In this document: in pieces, positions 8,279 to 16,033 of the stretch | Layout of the letters: every line of letters begins with the position of its first letter | Position numbering within the stretch: position 1 is the first letter of the stretch | DNA from: Mycolicibacterium chlorophenolicum | GTDB taxonomy: Bacteria; Actinomycetota; Actinomycetes; Mycobacteriales; Mycobacteriaceae | Direction: 5' to 3' | DNA: 64,000 bases | Assembly (NCBI RefSeq): GCF_001044235.1 | Contig: NZ_JYNL01000064.1 | Location: 520,902 to 584,901 of the forward strand | The notes under the pieces: model-generated | The model's input: the letters and a program-made list of their open reading frames with translations, nothing else | Told to the model about the DNA's origin: nothing | Databases searched by the model: none | Program-made: the position numbers and the translations under genes

Positions 8279-8533
8279 TCAGCTGACCGTCTTGCGCAGG
8301 CGAATCGCAGCGCTCACCACCAGGGCGATGACGCCACCGACGACCGCGGCGGCGAGCAACGAAATACCCTGTGCCACATCGGCATTCCAGCCCAGAAAGT
8401 TGATGGTGGTGTGCACGGTGTTCTGCAGCACGAAGATCAGCAGCGCGATGCTGAGAAGACCCGCGGCGATCAGTGCGAGCTTGGCGCCGACACCGCCGGA
8501 GCGGCGGGACAGGGTGGGTTCTGTGGTGTTCAT
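8279..8533 (-). CDS. LapA-domain small membrane protein (DUF1049)
   Basis: 84 residues from the ATG at 8533. It has two membrane helices (about residues 18-38 and 52-75) joined by the short loop NTVHTTINFLGWNAD, which fits the LapA/DUF1049 pattern of a N-x-[EHQ]-x-V/T loop between hydrophobic segments. LapA proteins act at the membrane in lipopolysaccharide assembly in E. coli; in actinobacteria the role is unknown. The longer open frame upstream has no family features and covers the non-coding leader region. Confidence 0.75.
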   Translation of the reverse strand: MNTTEPTLSRRSGGVGAKLALIAAGLLSIALLIFVLQNTVHTTINFLGWNADVAQGISLLAAAVVGGVIALVVSAAIRLRKTVS

Positions 8534-8668
8534 CGAAGGTTCCTTTCTGTGACAGCACCTCGTGTGCTTCTGCCGGTGTAGTCGTCGGCACCACGCGGAA
8601 AACGAACGCCCGCCCCGGGTGTTCTGACTCACAGGCAACACCGCGGTCGCGGGGCAGGAAACCCCTGG

Positions 8669-8698
8669 TTGGCAACACCCACCCTGCTGGGCTACCGT
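8669..8698 (+). promoter_or_regulatory. Likely promoter of the thiamine transporter operon
   Basis: TTGGCA (8669-8674) and TACCGT (8693-8698) are separated by 18 bases and lie just ahead of the TPP riboswitch, so transcription would begin within a few bases of the riboswitch 5' edge. This is the expected position for the leader promoter. The match to a SigA-type promoter is moderate. Confidence 0.45.
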
Positions 8699-8707
8699 CG
8701 AAAACCT

Positions 8708-8801
8708 GACCACACGGGAGCGCACCCGCACGTGCGCTGAGAGGACGGCAACGGGCCGTCGACCGTAGAACCTGACCGGGTAATGCCGGCGTAGGGAGTG
8801 A
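8708..8801 (+). promoter_or_regulatory. TPP riboswitch (THI element)
   Basis: The conserved core is clear: CACACGGGAGC at the 5' side (8711-8721), CTGAGA at 8737-8742, ACCTGACCGGGTAATGCCGGC at 8770-8790 and the closing GTAGGGAGTG to 8800. An extra stem (GACGGC/GCCGTC) occupies the variable P3 position. The 3' strand of the closing stem contains GGGAG, which is also the ribosome-binding site of the next gene. Thiamine pyrophosphate binding should therefore hide the ribosome site and shut translation, the usual actinobacterial mechanism. Confidence 0.95.
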
Positions 8802-8803
8802 CA

Positions 8804-9415
8804 ATGACATCGCAATCTGTTCGCCCGGTGTACCGGTGGCGCGTGGTCGACATCGTGGTCGCCAGCGTGCTCGCTGTCGCCGCCGGGCTGGTGTTCGTCC
8901 TGTGGAACATCGCGTCCAACCCGATCGGCGCACCAATGAGCGCGGTCCTGCCCGGGCTGCAGGGTCTGGTCGGCGGAGGCTGGCTGTTCGCCGGCGTGCT
9001 CACCGCCCTGGTGATCCGGAAACCGGGCGCGGCTCTCTACGGTGAGCTGGTCGCCGCCGTGGTGTCGGCGCTGGTCGGCAACCAGTGGGGTGTGCTCACC
9101 ATCGAGTCGGGACTGGTGCAGGGCGCGGCCGCCGAGCTGATCTTCGCCGTGTTCCTGTACCGCCGGTGGGGTCTGCCGGTGGCCGTACTGGCCGGCGCGG
9201 CGGCCGGCCTGGCGATGGGGATCAACGATCTGATCCTCTGGTATCCCGGCTCGACCGCCACCTTCTCGGCGATCTACGTCGTCTCCGGGATCGTCTCGGG
9301 CGCCGTCATCGCGGGCGCCCTGTCGTGGTACGTGGTCCGCGGTCTCGCCAAGACCGGTGCACTGTCGCGCTTCGCGTCGGGCCGGGTGGGCGCACCCGCC
9401 GACGCCCGGTCGTGA
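8804..9415 (+). CDS. ykoE: ECF transporter substrate-binding component, YkoE family (thiamine or HMP)
   Basis: 203 residues from ATG 8804, five bases after GGGAG. A GTG at 8798 overlaps that ribosome site and is unlikely. About six membrane helices; the N-terminal WRVVDIVVASVLAVAAG and the segment ending WNI resemble YkoE. In Bacillus YkoEDC imports the hydroxymethylpyrimidine moiety of thiamine. The TPP riboswitch directly upstream independently supports thiamine or a precursor as substrate. The stop overlaps the ATPase start (GTGA). Confidence 0.9.
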   Translation: MTSQSVRPVYRWRVVDIVVASVLAVAAGLVFVLWNIASNPIGAPMSAVLPGLQGLVGGGWLFAGVLTALVIRKPGAALYGELVAAVVSALVGNQWGVLTIESGLVQGAAAELIFAVFLYRRWGLPVAVLAGAAAGLAMGINDLILWYPGSTATFSAIYVVSGIVSGAVIAGALSWYVVRGLAKTGALSRFASGRVGAPADARS

Positions 9416-10899
9416 CCGCGTCCCACCGACCGTCCGGCGGCGTCGCCGTCGCCGCCAGAGACTGGCATTGGCGCCATGCCGGTCGCACCCGGTGGGCGCT
9501 GAGCGGCCTCGACCTCACGATCGAGCCCGGCGAGCGGGTGCTGCTGCTCGGGGCCAGCGGCTCGGGCAAGTCGACGCTGATGCAGGGGCTGGCCGGTCTG
9601 CTCGACAGCGACGAGGACGGCGACGAGTCGGGAGCCCTGCTGCTCGACGGTGCGGCGCCCGCGCACAGCCGTAGCCGCATCGGCATGGTCCTGCAGAATC
9701 CCGACGCCCAGGTGATCCTCTCCCGGGTCGGCGACGACGTCGCGTTCGGCATGGAGAACTTCCGCGTGCCGCGCGAGCAGATCTGGCCGCGGGCGCGGCG
9801 GGCGCTGGCCGCGGTGGGCCTGGAACTGCCGGTGCGCCATGACACGTCGCACCTGTCCGGTGGTCAGAAGCAGCGGCTGGCGCTGGCCGGCGTGCTGGCG
9901 ATGAATCCCGGTCTGCTGTTGCTCGACGAGCCGACCGCCAACCTCGACCCCGCCGGTGTCGGCGAGGTGCGCGACGCCGTCGCCTCCGCCGTCGAGCAGA
10001 GCGGCGCGACGTTGATCGTCATCGAACACCGCACGGCGGTATGGCTTCCCGTGGTCGACCGGGTGGTCGTGCTGGGGGTGGACGGCCGGGTCGTGGCCGA
10101 CGGAGCGCCCGCCGGTGTCCTCGACGGGCAACGGGAGGAGCTGCGGCGCGCCGGGGTGTGGGTGCCCGGGCTGGAGCTGCCGGCGATCCCCCGCAATCGC
10201 GCGCCGGGCCCGGCGCTGCTGGCGGCCGCCGACCTGTCCGTGGGCTATCCGTCGGGCCCGCCGGCGGGCGTGGTGGACTTCGAGATCGCCCGGGGCACAA
10301 CGACGGTCGTCACGGGCCCCAACGGGGTGGGCAAGTCGGCGCTGGCGCTGACCGTCGGTGGGCTGCTGCCTCCGCGCAGTGGCCGGCTGGACGCGGAGCG
10401 CGGCTTCGCGCCGTCGGCGCAGCGCCGCGAGCCGCTGCGGTGGCGGTCACGGGAGCTGCTGACGCGTATCGGCAGTGTGTTCCAGAATCCGGAGCACCAG
10501 TTCCTGACCGGCAGTGTGCTCGACGAACTGGCTCTCGGACCCCGCGCGCTCAAACGCGACAGCGCCACCGTCACCGCGGTATGTGATGAGCTGTTGGAAC
10601 GGTTGCACCTGACCCATCTGGCGCAGGCCAACCCGTACACGCTGTCCGGTGGCGAGCAGCGTCGGCTCTCGGTGGCGACGGTGCTCGCGACCCAGCCCGA
10701 GATGATCATCCTCGACGAACCCACGTTCGGCCAGGATCGCATCACCTGGGAAGAACTGTTGCGTCTGCTCGCCGACATCGCTGATCAGGGGACCGCGGTG
10801 GTCGCGGTGACCCATGACGCCGACTTCGCCACGCTTCTCGCCGACCAGCGCATCGACCTGCACCATTTGGACTCCGACGCCGTGGCGGTCCCACGATGA
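9412..10899 (+). CDS. ykoD: ECF transporter ATPase with two fused ABC domains (YkoD type)
   Basis: 495 residues from the GTG at 9412. Domain 1 (about 1-235): Walker A GASGSGKST, signature LSGGQKQRLALA, Walker B LLLLDEPTANLD. Domain 2 (about 260-490): Walker A GPNGVGKSA, signature LSGGEQRRLSVA, Walker B MIILDEPTFGQD. Two ATPase domains on one chain fit a YkoD-like module. The long open frame upstream of 9412 is only the shadow of ykoE. Coupled at both ends by 4-base overlaps. Confidence 0.92.
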   Translation: MTASHRPSGGVAVAARDWHWRHAGRTRWALSGLDLTIEPGERVLLLGASGSGKSTLMQGLAGLLDSDEDGDESGALLLDGAAPAHSRSRIGMVLQNPDAQVILSRVGDDVAFGMENFRVPREQIWPRARRALAAVGLELPVRHDTSHLSGGQKQRLALAGVLAMNPGLLLLDEPTANLDPAGVGEVRDAVASAVEQSGATLIVIEHRTAVWLPVVDRVVVLGVDGRVVADGAPAGVLDGQREELRRAGVWVPGLELPAIPRNRAPGPALLAAADLSVGYPSGPPAGVVDFEIARGTTTVVTGPNGVGKSALALTVGGLLPPRSGRLDAERGFAPSAQRREPLRWRSRELLTRIGSVFQNPEHQFLTGSVLDELALGPRALKRDSATVTAVCDELLERLHLTHLAQANPYTLSGGEQRRLSVATVLATQPEMIILDEPTFGQDRITWEELLRLLADIADQGTAVVAVTHDADFATLLADQRIDLHHLDSDAVAVPR

Positions 10900-11678
10900 G
10901 CGTCGTCACCGACGCAGCGGCCGTCCCCGTCGCGCAGGTCAACCCCGTCGCGAAGTTGGCGGCGGCGTTCACCATCGCCGTCGGCCTGGTCCTCAGCGTC
11001 GACTGGGTGTCGGCGTCGACCGCGCTGGCGCTCGAGGTGATCCTTCTGGCCGCGATTCGAGTCCCGTTGCGGTCCTTGCTGAATCGCGGCGCGATCCTGG
11101 TGTTCGCCGCCGCGCTGACGGCGGTGACCATCACGCTCTACGGGGAACCGAGCGGCACGGTGCACTGGCATTTCCTGCTCATCACCGTCAGCGACGGGTC
11201 CATCACCCTGGCGGTCGCGACGTTTCTGCGGGTCCTGGCGATCGCACTGCCCGCGGTCTTCCTGTTCATCGACACCGATCCGACGGAGCTCGCCGACGGC
11301 CTGGGGCAGGTACTGCGGCTACCGGCCCGGTTCGTGCTCGGCGCGCTGGCCGGCGTGCGCATGATCGGGCTGCTCGGCCAGGACTGGCGCTACCTCGGAT
11401 ATGCCCGCCGCGCACGGGGTGTCGCCGACCACGCCCGCATCCGGCGGGCAGCGGGGCAGGCGTTCGCGCTGCTGGTCTTCGCGGTCCGCCGCGGATCGAT
11501 GCTCGCCACAGCGATGGAGGCGCGCGGGTTCGGCGCCCACCCCACCCGGACGTGGGCGCGGCCCTCACCCTTCGGCCGCCGCGAGATCGCGCTGATCGTA
11601 TCGGGTTTCGTCATCGTGGCGGTGGCGGTCACGACGTCGGTCGCCACCGGCCATTGGAACTTCATTGGAAGTCGGTGA
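10896..11678 (+). CDS. ykoC: ECF transporter transmembrane T component (YkoC type)
   Basis: 260 residues, about five membrane helices, with two Ala-Arg-Gly-type coupling motifs in the cytoplasmic part (YARRARG and MEARGFG) that in EcfT proteins contact the ATPases. NPVAKLAAAFTIAVGL at the N-terminus is typical of the family. It starts in an ATGA overlap with the ATPase gene. The S, A/A' and T parts together form a dedicated (group I) ECF importer under the TPP riboswitch. Confidence 0.92.
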   Translation: MSVVTDAAAVPVAQVNPVAKLAAAFTIAVGLVLSVDWVSASTALALEVILLAAIRVPLRSLLNRGAILVFAAALTAVTITLYGEPSGTVHWHFLLITVSDGSITLAVATFLRVLAIALPAVFLFIDTDPTELADGLGQVLRLPARFVLGALAGVRMIGLLGQDWRYLGYARRARGVADHARIRRAAGQAFALLVFAVRRGSMLATAMEARGFGAHPTRTWARPSPFGRREIALIVSGFVIVAVAVTTSVATGHWNFIGSR

Positions 11679-12252
11679 CGTCGCGCGGCGGCTGTCCGAC
11701 AGCGATGGCCGCACCGTCCTGATCGACGGGCGATCCGGATCGGGTAAGACGACCCTGGCGATCGAGTTGCACCGGGTGTGGGGCTCCAGCACGGTGGTCC
11801 GGCTGGACGACATCTACCCGGGCTGGGACGGCTTGGCCTGGGCGGTCGACCATATCCGCACGGAGTTGCTGCACCCTCGCTCGCAGGGGCGGCCCGGCCG
11901 ATGGCGCGGATGGGACTGGACGACGAATGCCCCCGCGGGCTGGCATGTCGTGGAGCCCGGGCAGCGACTCATCGTGGAAGGCGTGGGCGCGCTGGCCGGG
12001 CCGAACCGCGCGCTGGCCGACCTCGGCATCTGGGTGGACACCGACGATGACGAGCGCAAGCGGCGCGCGCTGCAGCGGGACGGGGACACCTACCGTCCGC
12101 ACTGGGAGCGCTGGGCCGCGCAGGAAGTGGAGTACATCGCGACGTATCAGCCACGCGCGCAGGCTGATTGGATCGTCACGGAGACGCCGGAAAGTCGAGT
12201 GTGGACCGCAGGTGAAGTGGAGCGCGTGCATCGCCGGAGGCGCGAGGAATAG
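11665..12252 (+). CDS. P-loop ATP-binding protein, possible nucleoside/uridine-kinase-like enzyme
   Basis: 195 residues. Walker A GRSGSGKTTLA at about residues 21-31 and a second acidic strand (VVRLDDIYPGWDG) with the DDxYPG pattern of uridine-kinase-like proteins common in actinobacteria. The frame overlaps the end of the T-component gene by 14 bases and the first usable start is TTG at 11665, so it is probably translated by coupling. Being at the end of a thiamine-regulated operon, it could act on a thiamine precursor, but that is only a positional inference. Confidence 0.7.
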   Translation: MEVGDVARRLSDSDGRTVLIDGRSGSGKTTLAIELHRVWGSSTVVRLDDIYPGWDGLAWAVDHIRTELLHPRSQGRPGRWRGWDWTTNAPAGWHVVEPGQRLIVEGVGALAGPNRALADLGIWVDTDDDERKRRALQRDGDTYRPHWERWAAQEVEYIATYQPRAQADWIVTETPESRVWTAGEVERVHRRRREE

Positions 12253-12280
12253 TCCCACTCGTCGGAGTGTTGGCTCGTCC

Positions 12281-12709
12281 ATGCGCGCATTCACCGCTGA
12301 CGAGCGGCAGCAATTTCTTCAGGGCATGCACGTCGGGGTGCTGTCGGTGGCTGCCGAGGACGGTCGGCCGCCGGCCAGCGTTCCGATCTGGTACGACGTG
12401 ACTTCCGAGGGGCAGATCCGGATCAACACCGGGGCAGGCTCGCGCAAGGCTCGGCTGATCGAGCGAGCCGGCGTCGTGACACTGGTGGTGCAGCGCGAAG
12501 AGTTGCCGTACCAGTACGTGGTCGTCGAAGGCACGGTCGTCGAGGTGACCACACCCGCGCCGAGGGATGCCCGCGAGCAGATCGCCATCCGCTATCTCGG
12601 CGAGGACGGCGGGCGCGCCTTCGTCGCGGGGATGGGCGACGCACCGAGCGTGCTCTTCACCGTGCGACCGGACCGGTGGATGAGCGCCGACTTCTCCGAC
12701 GACGTGTAG
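12281..12709 (+). CDS. Pyridoxamine 5'-phosphate oxidase-like (flavin/F420 split-barrel) protein
   Basis: 142 residues from ATG 12281. The split beta-barrel is recognisable from HVGVLSVAAEDGRPPASVPIWY near the N-terminus, the middle strand RKARLIERAGVVTLVV and QYVVVEGTVVEV, and a conserved arginine-tryptophan near the end (VRPDRWMSAD). Many mycobacterial members use coenzyme F420 or FMN and remain without substrate. It begins 28 bases after the kinase-like gene on the same strand and may be read from the same transcript. Confidence 0.82.
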   Translation: MRAFTADERQQFLQGMHVGVLSVAAEDGRPPASVPIWYDVTSEGQIRINTGAGSRKARLIERAGVVTLVVQREELPYQYVVVEGTVVEVTTPAPRDAREQIAIRYLGEDGGRAFVAGMGDAPSVLFTVRPDRWMSADFSDDV

Positions 12710-12737
12710 CTGCTGTCGGCGCGTACAGCGGCACCGA

Positions 12738-13310
12738 TCAGGGACGCCACTGCGGATCGCGTCCGATGAAACAGGCCATGCGGGTGACCGGATCGGCATC
12801 GGCGGGGACCGCGACGGCCGGTCCGTACTGTCCCGAGGAACGCAGCACGTCTTCCATCGCCGACATGCCGTCGACGAGGGTCGCCGCGAACTGCGGGTCG
12901 AGCAGCGGGTCGCGACCGGTCGACATCGCCAGATCCCAGGTGTGCATGAACACGTCCGGGGTGTAGAAACGGTCGATCGCCTCGGCCAACTGGTGGGTGC
13001 CCGCGTACGGGTGGGTGAATTGCGCTGCCGATTCCGGCCCCTCGAGGAGCGCTTGCACGTCAACGCAGTGGCTGCCCCACGCCGCGCCGGGATCGTCGCG
13101 GCGCGGCTGATCGACAGGAAGTGCCACACCGCCGGCCCGCAGGAATTCTCGCGACCATCCGATGAGGTGGTCGACGACGTCCCAGGCGCACCAACCCGCG
13201 ACCGGCGTCGCAGCATCCCAATCTGGCACGGCTGCAACATGTTCAGCGAACCGTTCGGCCACCGCCCGATGACGATCGGCGGGGTCGAGGTCGCACAGAC
13301 GCGGCATCAT
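12738..13310 (-). CDS. TIGR03086 / maleylpyruvate-isomerase-type mycothiol-dependent protein
   Basis: 190 residues from the ATG at 13310. The DinB-like four-helix fold is indicated by AEHVAAVPDWDAATPVAGWCAWDVVDHLIGW, with a metal-ligand-type histidine in VDHLIGW and a second in FMHTWDLA. Members are mycothiol- or metal-dependent enzymes of mostly unknown substrate. The start overlaps the stop of the 36-residue ORF upstream (ATGA), which in turn overlaps the ArsR gene, so all three form one coupled unit. Confidence 0.8.
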   Translation of the reverse strand: MMPRLCDLDPADRHRAVAERFAEHVAAVPDWDAATPVAGWCAWDVVDHLIGWSREFLRAGGVALPVDQPRRDDPGAAWGSHCVDVQALLEGPESAAQFTHPYAGTHQLAEAIDRFYTPDVFMHTWDLAMSTGRDPLLDPQFAATLVDGMSAMEDVLRSSGQYGPAVAVPADADPVTRMACFIGRDPQWRP

Positions 13311-13417
13311 GTCAGAGGCCTCCCGCCGGCGAGCGCCTGCGCAGGCAACCAGGTACGACTGTCGCCGAGGTCTTCGCACCCCAGCACGCGGTCGGGTTGT
13401 CCCTCGAAGGTGTTCAT
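13307..13417 (-). CDS. 36-residue ORF bridging ArsR and the DinB-like gene
   Basis: The frame runs from ATG at 13417, which overlaps the ArsR stop by 4 bases, to a TGA at 13307 that overlaps the next gene start. The peptide contains EGQPDRVLGCEDLGDSR and matches no family I recognise. ArsR genes of this kind are often followed by an SRPBCC gene, so it may be the remnant of one, or a tiny relay ORF that keeps ribosomes loaded from ArsR to the DinB-like gene. Whether the peptide has a function is unknown. Confidence 0.45.
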   Translation of the reverse strand: MNTFEGQPDRVLGCEDLGDSRTWLPAQALAGGRPLT

Positions 13418-13779
13418 GATGCCTTGCCCTTCCGTCGCGGTTCCTCGGCCTTGTCGTTCATCTGCGCCAGGACGGCATCCAGCCGCCGGCAGCGCTCCTC
13501 CGCCCGGGCGCGGTAGCGCTCGATCCATGTGTCCATCAGGTCGAACACCCCTGCCTCGAGATGCACGGGCCGGGTTTGCGCCGCGCGTGACCGGCTCACC
13601 AATCCAGCGGTCTCGAGCACCTTCAGATGCTCGGACACCGCCGGCATGCTGATGTCGTAGTGCTGCGCCAACGCGCCGACCGTCGCATCCCCCGCCGCGG
13701 GGCGCGCTACCATGTCCAGCCGGATCGGATCACCCAGCGCAGCGAACACTTTCGGCAGAGTCTCGGCCATGAAAGTCAT
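13414..13779 (-). CDS. ArsR family transcriptional regulator
   Basis: 121 residues from ATG 13779 (a second ATG at 13770 gives 118). The winged helix-turn-helix is clear: LPKVFAALGDPIRLDMV, then VGALAQHYDISMPAVSEHLKVLETAGLVSRSR. No metal-binding cysteine pair of the classic ArsR/SmtB type is visible, so this is the common non-metal group that controls neighbouring stress or SRPBCC genes. One operator-like inverted repeat touches its start codon and a second, nearly identical one lies 46 bases further upstream, which indicates autoregulation. Confidence 0.9.
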   Translation of the reverse strand: MTFMAETLPKVFAALGDPIRLDMVARPAAGDATVGALAQHYDISMPAVSEHLKVLETAGLVSRSRAAQTRPVHLEAGVFDLMDTWIERYRARAEERCRRLDAVLAQMNDKAEEPRRKGKAS

Positions 13780-13794
13780 CAACCCCTCGGTTGA
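13779..13794. promoter_or_regulatory. ArsR operator, proximal copy
   Basis: TCAAC-N6-GTTGA inverted repeat directly abutting the ArsR start codon. It shares its arms with the distal copy at 13825-13842, so binding would block ArsR transcription or initiation. Confidence 0.5.
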
Positions 13795-13824
13795 ATACGA
13801 CTTTGCGGGATCGCGTTACCCTCC

Positions 13825-13842
13825 GTCAACCATTGAGTTGAC
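13825..13842. promoter_or_regulatory. ArsR operator, distal copy
   Basis: GTCAAC-CATTGA-GTTGAC, a perfect 6-6-6 inverted repeat between the ArsR gene and the divergent topoisomerase operon. The same arms as at 13779-13794 with the same 6-base spacer make chance unlikely. Control of the topoisomerase genes from this site is possible but not shown. Confidence 0.55.
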
Positions 13843-13991
13843 AGCAGGCAGCGTCCGGCTGAGATGCGCATCGCACTGGGCGATTCATCGGCCGCGCCGG
13901 AGGCCCGCTGTCAGGGTCCCGAGGCAGAATACGAAGGCGCCCGCATTCCGCGGGCCTTCCCATCGCCCCGTGGGGAAAGGACCCGCAAGCA

Positions 13992-16025
13992 GTGAGTTAC
14001 ACCGCCGCCGACATCACCGAGCTCGACGATGTCCAGCACACCCGCCTGCGGCCGGCGGTCAACCTCGGACTCGACGTGCTCAACACCGCTCTGCGGGAGA
14101 TCGTCGACAATGCGATCGAAGAGGTCGCCGACCCCAGCCACGGTGGGAGCACCGTCACCATCACGTTGCACGCCGACGGGTCGGTCAGCGTTGCCGACGA
14201 CGGCCGCGGCCTGCCCGTCGACACCGACCCGGTGAACGGGAAGAACGGCATCGTCAAGACGCTCGGCACGGCACGGGCAGGCGGCAAGTTCTCCGCCCAC
14301 TCCGACGCGGCCAGCACCGGTGCCGGCCTGAACGGGATCGGTGCGGCGGCGGCGGTGTTCATCTCCGCGCGGACCGACGTGACGGTGCGCCGGGCCGGGA
14401 AGACGTACCTGCAGAGCTTCGGCGGCGGCTACCCCGGGGTGTTCGACGGCAAGGAGTTCGACCCGGATGCCCCGTTCACCCGCGCCGACACGCAGAAGCT
14501 GCGCGGCTCGGGCAACCGCAAGCCCGATGCCCACGGCACCACGGTGCGCATCCTGTTCGATCCCGCGGTCGTGCCGGACAGCACCGTGGACATCAACGAG
14601 GTGCTGTTGCGCGCGCACGCGGCGTGCCGGATGTCCCCCGGCGTCCACCTGACCGTCCTCGACGAAGGCTGGCCGGGTGACGAGGTCAGACCCGAGTTGC
14701 TCGAGGCGTTCCGCGGGCCGTGGGGCACCGACACCCTGCTCGACCTCATGTGTGTCGCGGCGGGCACTCCCGTGCCCGGTGTGCGCGCGGTGGTCGAGGG
14801 CCGCGGCGAGTACACCACCGGCCGCGGACCGACGCCGTTCCGGTGGTCCTTGACCGCCGGCCCCGCCGAGCCGGCCACGGTCGCCGCGTTCTGCAACACG
14901 GTGCGCACCCCCGGCGGCGGCTCCCATCTGACCGCCGCGGTGAAGGGACTGTCCGAAGCGCTGGCCGATCGCGCGTCACGCATCCGCGACCTGGGGCTGG
15001 CCAAGGGCGAAGACGGCCCGGAAGCGCAGGATTTCGCCGCGGTGACCGCGCTCGCCGTGGACACCCGCGCCCCCGACGTGTCGTGGGACTCGCAGGCCAA
15101 GACCGCGGTGTCCTCGCGGTCGCTGAACGTGGCGATGGCCCCCGATGTGGCGCGCAGCGTGACCATCTGGGCGGCCAACCCCGGCAACGCCGACGCCGTG
15201 TCGCTGTGGACCACGTTGGCCCTCGAGTCGGCGCGGGCACGGCGCAGCGCCGAGGGCGCCAAGGCCCGGTCCCGGGCGGCGTCGAAAGCCAAGGGCCTGG
15301 GCACCAATCTGTCACTGCCGCCGAAGCTACTTCCCAGCCGTGAGACCGGGCGCGGGTCGGGCGCCGAACTGTTCCTGTGCGAGGGTGATTCGGCGCTGGG
15401 CACGATCAAGGCCGCGCGTGACGCCACGTTCCAGGCGGCCTTCCCGCTGAAAGGCAAGCCGCCCAACGTCTACGGATTCACCGTCAGCAAGGCGCGCGTC
15501 AAGGACGAATTCGATTCGATCGAGCGCATTCTGGGCTGCGGGGTGCGCGACAATTGCGATCCGGAGTCGTGTCGTTACGACCGGATCCTGTTCGCCTCCG
15601 ACGCCGATCCCGATGGCGGCAACATCAACTCCAGTCTCATCTCGATGTTCCTGGACTTCTACCGGCCGCTCGTCAAAGCGGGCATGGTCTATGTCACGTT
15701 GCCCCCGCTGTTCGTCGTCAAAGACGGTCAGCAGCGCATCTACTGTCAGGACGAGTCCGAACGCGACGCCGCGGTGGCGCAGTTGAAGGCTGCGTCCAAC
15801 CGCAAGGTCGAGGTCCAGCGCAACAAGGGCCTCGGCGAGATGGACGCCGACGACTTCTGGAACACCGTGCTGGATCCGCAGCGCCGCACGGTCATTCGCG
15901 TCCATCTCGACGACGGCGACCCGAAACTGCACCACACCCTGTTCGGTGGGCCCCCCGAGGGCAGGCGCACCTGGATGGCTGAGGTCGCCGCGCGCGTCGA
16001 CACCGCCGCTCTGGATCTGACGTAG
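13992..16025 (+). CDS. Atypical type II topoisomerase, ATPase/TOPRIM (GyrB/ParE-like) subunit, TopoM type
   Basis: 677 residues. GHKL ATPase: E36 and N40 in REIVDNAIEE, D70-G73 in DDGRG, glycine loop TGAGLNGIG at 109-117, and the QAKT lysine loop near residue 360. TOPRIM: catalytic E464 in EGDSA and the D537/D539/D541 cluster in SDADPDGG, which differs from the DADVDGxHI of ordinary GyrB. The partner subunit starts 8 bases downstream. Mycobacteria have gyrase elsewhere and lack a normal Topo IV; M. smegmatis has an extra enzyme, TopoM, reported to introduce positive supercoils under some conditions. The divergence from GyrB fits that enzyme. A GyrB paralogue of another type is the alternative. 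Confidence 0.88.
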   Translation: MSYTAADITELDDVQHTRLRPAVNLGLDVLNTALREIVDNAIEEVADPSHGGSTVTITLHADGSVSVADDGRGLPVDTDPVNGKNGIVKTLGTARAGGKFSAHSDAASTGAGLNGIGAAAAVFISARTDVTVRRAGKTYLQSFGGGYPGVFDGKEFDPDAPFTRADTQKLRGSGNRKPDAHGTTVRILFDPAVVPDSTVDINEVLLRAHAACRMSPGVHLTVLDEGWPGDEVRPELLEAFRGPWGTDTLLDLMCVAAGTPVPGVRAVVEGRGEYTTGRGPTPFRWSLTAGPAEPATVAAFCNTVRTPGGGSHLTAAVKGLSEALADRASRIRDLGLAKGEDGPEAQDFAAVTALAVDTRAPDVSWDSQAKTAVSSRSLNVAMAPDVARSVTIWAANPGNADAVSLWTTLALESARARRSAEGAKARSRAASKAKGLGTNLSLPPKLLPSRETGRGSGAELFLCEGDSALGTIKAARDATFQAAFPLKGKPPNVYGFTVSKARVKDEFDSIERILGCGVRDNCDPESCRYDRILFASDADPDGGNINSSLISMFLDFYRPLVKAGMVYVTLPPLFVVKDGQQRIYCQDESERDAAVAQLKAASNRKVEVQRNKGLGEMDADDFWNTVLDPQRRTVIRVHLDDGDPKLHHTLFGGPPEGRRTWMAEVAARVDTAALDLT

Positions 16026-16033
16026 GAGAACAC

